From the NCBI GenBank assembly GCA_013399895.1, contig VXBA01001576.1:187786-251785 (forward strand): a stretch of 64,000 nt of DNA, given 5' to 3'. The translations under genes and the position numbers were made by a program. The notes beneath the pieces are model-generated. The model was not told the origin of the DNA. It saw only the letters and a program-made list of their open reading frames with translations, and searched no databases. This document shows, one piece after another, positions 1 through 8,940 of this stretch. Positions within the stretch are counted from its first letter, which is position 1. The number at the start of each line of letters is the position of its first letter. Origin of the DNA: Serilophus lunatus (lineage: Eukaryota; Chordata; Aves; Passeriformes; Eurylaimidae).

Positions 1-1773
1 CATATAGTTTACTGTTGCATTCTCTTTCTGTCTAATACTTTGAAAGACTCTATAACATATATTAAAAAGCATGATTTAGAATGAAAGCTGCAACCTGTGA
101 AATAAAATTTTGTGTTGTTACTTGCAAATTGATTTGTGTCCGTTTTTGCTAAGTACTTAACACAGGATACATGCCTCTGGAAGACATTCCTTTGTAAGTT
201 TGGGTGTATCCGTATAGTGTTCATTTTAAAAGTTTTTCTAATCTTGTTTTCAGTCAAATAATTGGCAGATTTGTTCCACAGCAAATAATTGTGGGGGAAA
301 TGGTTTTTTCACCTTTGTGAAACAGGCCTGTTACTTGCATATTTTGATTGTGCAAAATAACTTAGAGGTATAAGTTTCTTTCCTGGAAACACAAAACTGG
401 AACCCCATTGTATTTCCACATCACATTTTGGCACGTCTGAGTTTCATTATAAGCATGTGCATGGCAGCACCAGCACATCCCGGGTTAATTCCGACTTTAA
501 AATAAATTCATACACACTGATTATGTTAGTTAGGCTTTGTGGCAGTACACATTCACACCAGCACATTGGAGGTGATGAAATGCTGTTATGTTCAGGCTGG
601 GATTGAGTGGCTGGACATGGGGCTGGCAGAAGCACAACCTCCATGTGCTATAATCTTTAAGGAGGCTGAGGGCAGTTTCTTTGTGACCACAGCTGAAAGT
701 TCCACAACCATGATACAAGTGAAAAAAATACCGATTGGCCTTTTTATTTGTTTGAAATCATTCCTTGACTGGTTCTTGAAGTTTTGTATGTAGCTGTGTT
801 GAAAATTAATTAACTTTCCATGCTTCAAATCTTGAATGGCCTAAAGCAAGAAAGACAGGAAGGCTGCTTCTTAAACCCTGCTGGTATCTGGAAAATTATT
901 CCAGATATTCAAACCTGACAGAATTCTTGACATTCTCTGCCAAAGGAGAGCTTGGCACTTAAAAGACTTGTCTTCTAGTGTGTGTCTTTCATGTACATCG
1001 AGTATCTCCATATTCATCATATTCATGTCAGAATAATCTGGCCAAAATATGCAATGGCCACTCTGAAGAGCGCTGGAAACAATACCCATGCAAGACAACG
1101 GAAATAACGTGCTTTTCCTGAGCTGAGCAATTCAGTGCCTCTGCTCTGCTCTGTTCCTGCCAGCAGATGGGCTGTCTGCACACCAAGGCTTCCTGGTCAT
1201 GGTGATTTTTGTGTCCTTCCCCCTCCTTGGTCTGTTTGAAGGACCATTTGCTTTAATTCTGGCCTTTGTGTGAGTCAATACTGGGCCCTATTTAAGAAGC
1301 CATGGAGTTCTAAGCAATTTCATTATGCTGGGTTTTCCTGGCCACAGGAAGAAGCATATAGGAAATGCAAGCAAGAGCAGCTGGAGGAAGTGAAAATATC
1401 TGAAGTGCTGCTGGGAAGGGAGTGTACACAAATGAAAAGATCTTGCTTTTGGTCTTAGCAACTGTAGAAGCTGAAGTAATCAACTCTTGCAATTTTCTAC
1501 CCACAGTCTCAGGAAATTATAGAAACAATGGTGATAATTGTTCTGACGTCAGGTTTGATTAATTGATTCTATATAGTAGCATAAACAAATTTGTTTCAAG
1601 TGTGAAAAAAGTCATTTAGTTTAATATCCTGTGTCTCACTAGATTGAAATGTGAGGCTTACAGGAGTTGGGGAATGGTTTGCAAAACACTTCTTGTTATT
1701 GACAAGGTTTCTTTTTGTGAAATTATTGTGTACTTGTGTACATCTCATTTCTGCTACTCTTTTTACACTAAAG
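1..1773 (+). other. KMT5B: KMT5B intron (3' part)
   Basis: I see no coding exon here: the residues expected just before the 1774 exon (ending ATKEW in the vertebrate family) are not encoded anywhere in 1-1773. The acceptor is at 1772-1773 after a T-rich tract. A perfect palindromic CRE octamer TGACGTCA lies at 1544-1551, with no other evidence of function. Small ORFs on both strands look random. Confidence 0.8.
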
Positions 1774-1940
1774 GAAACGAAATGATAAAATAGAATTACT
1801 TGTGGGCTGTATTGCTGAACTATCAGAAATGGAAGAAAACATGTTGCTGAGACATGGGGAAAATGACTTCAGCGTCATGTATTCCACAAGAAAAAACTGT
1901 GCACAACTGTGGCTTGGCCCTGCTGCATTTATCAACCACG
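1774..1940 (+). CDS. KMT5B: KMT5B exon, central SET domain
   Basis: 167 bp. The first base completes a codon begun upstream (Trp in the family), then the frame reads KRNDKIELLVGCIAELSEME and continues to LGPAAFINH. It ends with the first base of an Asp codon before the donor GTGAGT. It encodes the centre of the SET domain up to Asn-His of the NHxCxPN signature; the rest of that signature is in the next exon. Confidence 0.96.
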
Positions 1941-4900
1941 GTGAGTAGTAAATATAGGAAGCATGTTAAAGGCCATAAGCAATTCTACTCAGAAGTATTA
2001 CTATATGTGAGCTGAATAACACAAAAACTTGGAGAAAAATGTTTGAATCTCACATACTCTATTACTGTAGGACAAAATCTTGTTGGGAATTTCCCAGCCA
2101 GAGCTGATCTGCTGTGAACTGGGAAACTGATGGAAGTCTCTAGAAAGTGATGCCTTCTTGAAAGAGGTTTTGGAACTGGCAGCTAAATTAGTGGAGCATA
2201 TTGTGGGTTACCTTGAGTTTTTTGTGAACTTAGTCAACAGTAACATCTTAGGTGAACTTCTTACACCTCTTTAACCTTTAGCACGGAAGCTGAGCTGATT
2301 CAAAGAAAAGTAGGTAGTACTTAAGATAAATCTGTTTACCCTAAAGAGCAGGGAAACTGGACATTTGTGGTAGAACAGGGCCAACTATATCAAAACAAGT
2401 ATCTTTTGATCCATGGCTTTGTGCAATACTAACTTCACTTCCAGTATTTAGTTGAGATTCTACAGTTACTGAAGTCAGAGTGAATCCTTACTTTAGATAT
2501 CTACAACTATTCATGTTTCAGGTCTTATCCACAGTTAATTGACTTTATCTTTTGGACCTTTTTCAGATTGCAGACCTAACTGCAAGGTAAGCAAGAAATT
2601 AAAAATAAATAAATAAATAACACACCCTACCTGTTTGTTTGTTTGTTTTCCTTTGTCCCTGCAACTTTTCTTCCCCAACTGTTTTATTTTTTACTCTGTA
2701 GCCTGAGTGACTCACTTTATTTTATACTTTTCCCTTTCTGTCATCTCCTTCCCCAGTTTGTATCAACGGGCAGAGATACAGCGTGTGTGAAAGCTCTAAG
2801 AGATATTGAACCTGGAGAAGAAATCTCTTGTTACTATGGAGATGGGTTTTTTGGAGAAAATAATGAATACTGCGAGTGTTACACCTGTGAAAGGTATGTA
2901 GTGGTGAACATAGGTTTCAAATGGAATTGGGCATATTCATGATATGTTCTGTGAAACTGAAAATCTTTGATTGAGTACTTGGATTTTTGGACACAAAATA
3001 ATTGCTTCCTAGGTATTTACTGTAATGATTTTTCGATGTTGTTACAGAAAGGTTATGATTCCTGAGAACTCCACATTCTGTTTTTCTTTAGATTCTCTGT
3101 TCTGGAGATAGCCCAAAATGCGACAAAAAGAACAAAACAGAAGTGTAGACTCTTCAAAATAGTTGTACTGAGTAAAGTAGAATTAGAAGGAAAAGCAGCT
3201 GTAGCTCCTGTGAGATCACCATTAAAGGAACCTCAACTTTTCACTGATATTTTATATGTTGACCTGAAGTTCTCTTCCACTGGGAATGGCCAAAGTAGTT
3301 TTCCAGACATTGTTATTAGAACTTGGGTGTTTGTGTATTTATAAAGATCTGCTGATTTGGACAGTATCTGTCGATCTACAATAGCAGCAAAGTTGTTTTA
3401 TTTGTTTTTCTACTGTGTAGTCCCAGTCTGGTTTCCTCACAAAACTGGGTGAAAGAATTTCAAAGTGGGTTTTTGCCATGTTGAAACTTCTGCTCACTGT
3501 GAGCAGACACTCAGCACCATTTGAGAGAGCTTCACCCAGTTCCAAGAGGCACTGCACAGAACTCTTTGAAGTTCTGTTCGTGTTGGATGTAACTGTAGAA
3601 AGAAAAACCCTGTAAAGGACAAAACATTGGTCATATTGAGAATGGCTTAGTGCACCTACATATAAATTGTTTTGTCCTTTACAGGGACAAAACTTTACTA
3701 GATAGTTCGGTCACCAACAAATCTTGCAAGTCAAGGTAAGGACCTCCAAGCTCATGTGATGTTGATAGATTGTTCAAGTGAAGGGTAAAATCTCAGACTT
3801 TATCTCAAGAGCTGCTACTAAAAATGTACTTCAATCCTGGGAACTGTTCAGTGTTGAATAAATGGGCACCATGGTTGTTCTTTCCTTGTACATGGTGTGA
3901 TGTGGGTTTTTTTGCTCAAGTTCCTTTGATTGTTGATTTCAGTGTGTTACAGACAAGCTTTCTTTTTGAGGACAAACAGTTTTATATGTCTGAACATTTT
4001 CATTAGCTCGTCATTTTTGTATTTAAAGTACATGAAAATGTTACTTTTTAAAACTAATAGTTGGGTAATTATAACTTTAGGAATTTACTTTTCAGTCACA
4101 AGTCTGTGTTACACCAATCAAATAGGAAAGATTTTATGGAAGTTAATAAGGAATCGTTTTCCTTGTTCAAGTCAGATGAGACAACTCTTGCTTCGTACAC
4201 CACAAAAAAAGTTATATTTAACTGACTCGATTTTGCCTATGCTATAAAGGGTGTTAATTTGTAGTATTCGAATGCTAGAGTTCTAAGAAACTGTGGATAT
4301 GTTTGGAGCAGTGAGAAATTTGGTGCTGTTCAATTTTTTTCAAGCCTCCCCAAGTCATCACTAGGAAGATCTACATATCTCTTCATATGTCCATGTAGTT
4401 TTTCTAGATGAGCCTGCTGTTCCTGCTGGCCACTTGAGACATGTAGGCACTAAAGATGACATGCTGGAAGACAAAACAACCTACAAAATGCTATCTAATT
4501 CACTGGCTATTGGTATAATTTATCCAGATATTCCTGGGATTCAAACTACTGCATATGAAACAAAGCTCTAAGTTTACATTGAGATTTATAGATACTTGGT
4601 GTTCTGTTTTTCTTTGTAGACGTGGAACTGGTGCTTTTAAATCAAGAGTGGGATTGCCAGCACCTACTCCTGTGATTAATAGTAAATATGGACTGAGAGA
4701 AACAGATAAACGACTGAACAGGCTTAAAAAGTTGGGTGACAGCAGCAAGAATTCAGACAGCCAGTCCGTCAGCTCTAACACCGATGCAGATACCACTCAG
4801 GAAAAAGGTAATGCAAGTAAGTAAGGGGGAAAGCTTGTGGAGGGTTTCATAAAAACATGGAAAACCCACTGTGGTGGAATTCCTCTCGTAGTGTTGAGAT

Positions 4901-7595
4901 ATTCTCAGGTATCAGTCATTAAAACTGTAATTGATTCAAGAATCTGAAGGGAATTTAAATAGCAAATTCATGATTTTCGCAAGTGTTTCAAGAAAATCGG
5001 TGATATGTTATTGTTTATTTGCTTTGCTCTAAATAAAACAATTTATAAACACATCAGCTCAAGTCCTGTCAATAATGTCTGTATTTCAAAATACAGTAAA
5101 CTACCACAGGGAGTAGTAGTATGGTTTAGGAAAGAAAACTTACATATTCTGAATTATCTACGTTCTGTAGAAAAACAATTTTTAAATAAATACATTTAAT
5201 AGAGATTATTAAGGAAATAGTTATTCCTTATTCCTTAGAGATCCTTAGAGATTCCTTATTTCCTTTAGAGATTGTTGAGCAGCTCTTCCCTTTCCACATT
5301 CAGAACTGATAGTTCAGGTACCTATTCTGAAGTGAAAGTGCAGAGTTAGTAATTTCAGAAAAAATTGGAAGGGATTCTTGTTTGCTATGTTCCTGCAAGA
5401 CTTGTCTTCATGGAGCAGTGAGTATCATTTATTTGCTTCCCCCCCCTTCCCTACCCTCACCACCCTCAGTATGTGCAAAATATAAATCATTTAAAGTTTG
5501 ACTTAAAGAAAAGTTTGGAGCCACAGAAAGTATTATGGTTCCATCTGTTTCCTGTTTGCTGCTGTGATATTAAAAAACAGAGGAAAACAAAAACCAACAA
5601 CCCACACACACACCAAAGACACCCCAAAATATTCCCCCAAAATGTTTTATGGTCTCTAATTATCAGGACTTATAGTTGCACCTCTGTTGAGAAGACAACA
5701 GTAGTTTGCTTAAACCAGTAAGTGATACCAGAAACAGAAACCATTACATTAGTTAAAGTGTTCAGGTTTTTTCCCTCCCTCTCTGGGAAAAAAATTCTGG
5801 AGTTAATACGGGTGGATGCTGCTCCTCGGATTTTGCTGGAATAATGCTCAGTAAAAACTGTGGATAATACCAAACAGATTTTTTTAAAAACTGGGTAGAA
5901 GAAGAAATTCAGTAAAAAAAATTTACCTGGAATGTGGTTGTACTTTTGGCTTGTTTGGCAATTCCTTCCATGTCTCAAGTCACAAGTTAAGCAGTCTCAT
6001 TCCTTACTGCATGCTATCTATCCTACTTCATGGATTTTGTTGAAGTGTTTCTGATAAACTGCTACAGTATTTGGGAGTGGGAAATTCAGGATAAAGCATT
6101 GTCATAATGCCACTTTTTTTCTTTTGCAGCTAACAGAAAATCTTCAATTGGCATAAAAAAGAACAGCAAAAACAGAACGTTAACCAGACAGTCTATATCA
6201 AGAATTTCAGCATCATCAAATTCTACCTCATCTAAACTAACTCATATAAATAATTCCAGGGTACCAAAGAGACTGAAAAAGCCTGCAAAGCCTTTACTTT
6301 CAAAGATAAAGTTGAGAAATCAGTGCAAAAGGCCAGAGCAAAAGAATGCTTCTAGAAAGCTTGAAATGGGAAATCTAGTTCTCAAAGAGCCTAAAGTAGT
6401 TTTATATAAAAACTTGCCCATTAAAAAAGATAAAGAATTGGAGGGACCAGTCAAAGTTTCAGTCTCTAGCGGGTGCCTAACGAGGCATGCAGCGAGAGAA
6501 CATAAACTGAATTCTGTGAAAGGTGCTCATGAGCATGGTGATATTCCACCCTGCACATACATAACAAGGAGGTCAATGAGAACAAGGATGAGTTTGAAGG
6601 AGACCTCTGACACAAAGCTTGAACCAAATACGTTGGATAGCTATAAGAATAATTTGACTGGAACACAATCGGACATTGTAGAGCAGCAGTCTCGTGGGGT
6701 AAATGAAAATGATGTGGCACATGGACCATCACACAAAGGGGAGGGTAGGTGCCAGAAAAATGATGCAGGCACATCAAAAAAGAAATCTCGACAAGGAAAG
6801 CTTGTGAAAGCATCTTCAAAAACAGAGGAAACGGATACTATGCACAATACACCTGTGAAAGACGACGTACCAGATTTGATTAGTTCTCATTCAGAACTTG
6901 AAGAGAGGAATAATGTGGTGGATGCACCTGTTGGCTTTAAAGACTGCATCCCTGGATCTGGTGGCTGCTCTGTAACAACTGACAATTTTAAAGCAAAAGA
7001 CAGCTTTAGAACTGCAAAAAGCAAAAAGAAAAGACGGATCACGAGGTATGATGCACAACTTATCCTTGAAAATAGCTCTGGGATCCCTAAACTGACTCTT
7101 CGTAGGCGCCATGATAGCAGTAGCAAGGCAAATGATCAAGAGAGTGATGGAATGAATTCTTCAAAAATAAGCATCAAATTAAGTAAAGACCATGAAAAAG
7201 ATAATAACTTATATGTAGCAAAGCTAAATAATGGGTTTAACTCAGGATCAGGCAATAGTTCAACAAAATTAAAAATACAGTTAAAACGAGAGGAAGAAAA
7301 CAGAGGGACATACCCTGAGGACCTGCATGAAAATGGTATGTGTTGTAGTGAAACTCTTTCCCTTTTGGAGTCGAGAATGGAAGTAGATGATTATGGTCAC
7401 TATGAAGAGGAAACAGCAGATGAATCTTCATCAGATGAGGATGATGAAGAGGAAGATGACTATGATGATGAATTTGATGACTTTATTCCTCTTCCTCCAG
7501 CGAAGAGATTAAGGCTTATTGTTGGCAAGGATTCAATAGATATTGATATTTCTTCCAGGAGGAGAGAAGATCAGTCTTTAAGGCTCAATGCATAA
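1774..7595 (+). CDS. KMT5B: KMT5B (SUV420H1) histone H4-K20 methyltransferase, 3' part (spliced)
   Basis: Spliced from 1774-1940, 2567-2586, 2757-2893, 4620-4816 and 6130-7595; every junction is GT-AG and the frame stays open for 661 residues to TAA. Seen: the second half of a SET domain with the NHDCRPN signature and the GEEISCYYGDGFFG segment, then a post-SET cysteine cluster (CECYTCER), then a long Lys/Ser-rich tail ending in an Asp/Glu stretch, PAKRLRL and SLRLNA-stop. This matches vertebrate KMT5B, not KMT5C, because of the long tail. Family knowledge: the enzyme uses S-adenosylmethionine to turn H4K20me1 into me2/me3 in the nucleus, and the tail helps it bind heterochromatin through HP1. 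Human KMT5B has 885 residues, so about 220 N-terminal residues lie in exons before the window. CHKA follows on the same strand, as in human. Confidence 0.97.
2567..2586 (+). CDS. KMT5B: KMT5B 20-nt microexon, SET signature
   Basis: 20 bp between acceptor TTTTTCAG and donor GTAAGC. With the last G of the preceding exon it reads D-C-R-P-N-C-K and restores phase 0 for the next exon, which begins Phe-Val-Ser-Thr-Gly. The continuous peptide NHDCRPNCKFVSTGRD is the expected SET-domain sequence, so the exon is required despite its size. Skipping it would shift the frame (20 is not a multiple of 3) and remove residues that form the methyl-donor pocket. Confidence 0.95.
2603..2650 (+). repeat. (AAAT)n followed by (GTTT)n in a short KMT5B intron
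   Basis: AAATAAATAAATAAATAA ends near 2622 and TTTGTTTGTTTGTTTG begins near 2631. In RNA the two can pair through A-U and G-U pairs. They lie 16 bases after the 20-nt exon, in a 170-bp intron. Confidence 0.75.
2757..2893 (+). CDS. KMT5B: KMT5B exon, end of SET and start of post-SET
   Basis: 137 bp, starting in phase 0 after CCCCAG. It encodes RDTACVKALRDIEPGEEISC and YYGDGFFGENNEYCECYTCE, and ends with AG of an Arg codon before GTATGT. The cysteines of CECYTC are the post-SET zinc ligands known in this family. Human has Phe where this copy has Tyr in NEYCEC, a conservative change. Confidence 0.97.
3608..3686. repeat. Perfect 19-bp inverted repeat in a KMT5B intron
   Basis: CCCTGTAAAGGACAAAACA at 3608-3626 is the exact reverse complement of 3668-3686, with a 41-base loop. 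The right arm ends TTTGTCCTTTACAGGG, which looks like a 3' splice site. The hairpin is 79 nt long in total. There is no expression evidence. Confidence 0.9.
4620..4816 (+). CDS. KMT5B: KMT5B exon after the SET domain
   Basis: 197 bp from acceptor TTTGTAG to donor GTAAGT at 4817. It reads RGTGAFKSRVGLPAPTPVIN through the KYGLRETDKRLNRLKKLGD block to TQEKGNA plus one base. The donor at 4817 is preferred over the GTAATG at 4807: it is closer to consensus, and the joined sequence EKGNATNRKSS fits the human EKNNATSNRKSS better. If the intron is not removed, the frame adds Ser-Lys and stops at 4822-4824. Confidence 0.93.
4817..5190 (+). promoter_or_regulatory. KMT5B: Possible read-through end for a short KMT5B isoform
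   Basis: Reading past the 4817 donor gives GCA AGT AAG TAA, i.e. Ala-Ser-Lys-stop at 4824. AATAAA hexamers follow at 5032-5037 and 5185-5190, within 370 bp of that stop. A short (about 393-residue) isoform that keeps the SET domain and lacks the C-terminal tail is known for human KMT5B. The sequence would allow the same here, but there is no transcript evidence. Confidence 0.5.
6130..7595 (+). CDS. KMT5B: KMT5B last coding exon, C-terminal tail
   Basis: 1466 bp from acceptor CTTTTGCAG to TAA at 7593-7595. It encodes a basic low-complexity tail (for example KKSRQGKLVK and KSKKKRRITRYDAQLILENS), a block PKLTLRRRHDSSSK conserved with human, then an acidic run of about 25 residues (Glu/Asp/Ser) before FIPLPPAKRLRLIVGKDSID and a terminal SLRLNA. 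The basic clusters look like nuclear localisation or DNA-contact segments. Between residues 100 and 300 of the exon the sequence differs most from human, consistent with disorder. The internal ATG at 6312 is an ordinary Met within the exon, not a start. Confidence 0.97.
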
Positions 7596-8306
7596 GCTTA
7601 TAGGTCTTAAACTGACCTGGATGTCATTTTTAAAAAAAATGAAAAAGTTAAAAAAAATAATAAAGAAAAAAACCCAACAAAAATTCCATTTGATTATTCC
7701 TCAACTAAAGAACCTTCTGAAAAACTTAGTGGCAGCACTTCTTTATTCACCTATCAACGTAATATTGTAGAAAGTGTACAGCATACTGACTCTTCTTAAG
7801 TCTGATTTGTGCAGATTTTTATTGTACTTTTTAATAGCCTTCTTATGTGCAATTCCGAGTTAGAGATAATGCTCTGTTGTAAAATAAAGGCTCAAGCAAA
7901 GTTATGAAATTGCATCAGATCTTTCCATGCAGGACAATGAGAATACAGTGTGGCTACAGAATTATTTTTGATCGGTGAGAGCGTTAGTTTGCTCTTACAC
8001 TATTTGACTAAACAATTTACAAAATCATAGTAGCAGCATATTAAGGTTTTCTAGTATATGTTAATATCACCAGCAATGATTACAGCTTTCCAATTTATTT
8101 GCTAGATGGTTTTCCCCCTTTGGAGTTTGTCAGTTTTAACACTGTATGCTGTCCCAGACGTACTGTTTGTGGCCTTTGTTATAGTAGCAAACCGTTGGTT
8201 GGAAGTCAAATTGATTTCTTTAAAAAAAGAGAAAAAAAATATGAAAAGGTGTTGACAATTTGCTGACTTTTTAGTACATTATATGTACAAGGGTAGCAGT
8301 ATGCAG

Positions 8307-8312
8307 AATAAA
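8307..8312 (+). terminator. KMT5B: KMT5B poly(A) signal, internal
   Basis: Canonical AATAAA with a GT-rich stretch beginning about 15 bases downstream (TATGGTGTATTTATTGCTTG), the usual arrangement of a used cleavage site. Confidence 0.5.
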
Positions 8313-8919
8313 AGTTTGGATATGGTGTATTTATTGCTTGTTACGTAAATTAAACACCTTGTATTTAACACTTTTCAATACTTTTAGATAAAATTGTTCT
8401 TTGCAAGAATGATTGGTGCTTATTTTTTCAAGAATTTGCTGTGAAATAATGTGATTATGACGGGCAACATTTATCCAATGAACTGCAGCTATCCTAAATT
8501 GGTTCTTCATATTTTTCTGTTGCACTTGTAAAATGCTACAAGGAATTTAAAGAAAATCTATTCACTTTAACTTATGATAGTTTTATCAAATTAAAAACAA
8601 CTAAGTCACAGCTTTTGTTCTGTGGTAACCTATAAATTGTTTGTCTTTTAAGAACCAGTTGTAAAAGACTGAAAAAATATGTATATGTTGTAAATATTTG
8701 TGTGTTGTGAGAAATTTTGTCATAAGAAATTGAGATAACTTGCCAGAAGGGTTTTTAAGTTTAGAAATACATCCATGCCAATAAAATAGGAAACTGTAAA
8801 CCTAGTTTTAAACTCTGCATCAGTTGGAGTTCTTTGCTCATACGTAGTTCACTTAATACTTCAGAGTCTGCTTTATAACAATGAAGAGCATCAGGGCAAT
8901 CTTTGGCTCTTTGGTTTTT

Positions 8920-8925
8920 AATAAA
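8920..8925 (+). terminator. KMT5B: KMT5B poly(A) signal, distal
   Basis: AATAAA followed about 25-45 bases later by a GT-rich element (GGATTTGTTTGTATGTAT). It is the last good hexamer before the gene-free spacer. Confidence 0.55.
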
Positions 8926-8940
8926 AGAATGTTAGGAAAC

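Larger units (their letters stand above)
7596..8940 (+). other. KMT5B: KMT5B 3'UTR
   Basis: AT-rich non-coding sequence after the stop. Hexamers AATAAA occur at 7883-7888, 8307-8312, 8780-8785 and 8920-8925. A perfect Pumilio-type octamer TGTAAATA is at 8689-8696. The true end cannot be fixed without transcripts; the last hexamer gives the distal limit used here. Confidence 0.7.

Noticed and set aside
4801..4812. Alternative KMT5B donor AAAAG/GTAATG at 4807
   Set aside because: It would keep the frame but is weaker than GTAAGT at 4817, and the joined protein fits human KMT5B less well.
6312..7595. 427-codon ORF as a stand-alone gene
   Set aside because: It is the open part of the last KMT5B coding exon. 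The exon starts at 6130 and the Met at 6312 is internal to conserved sequence.
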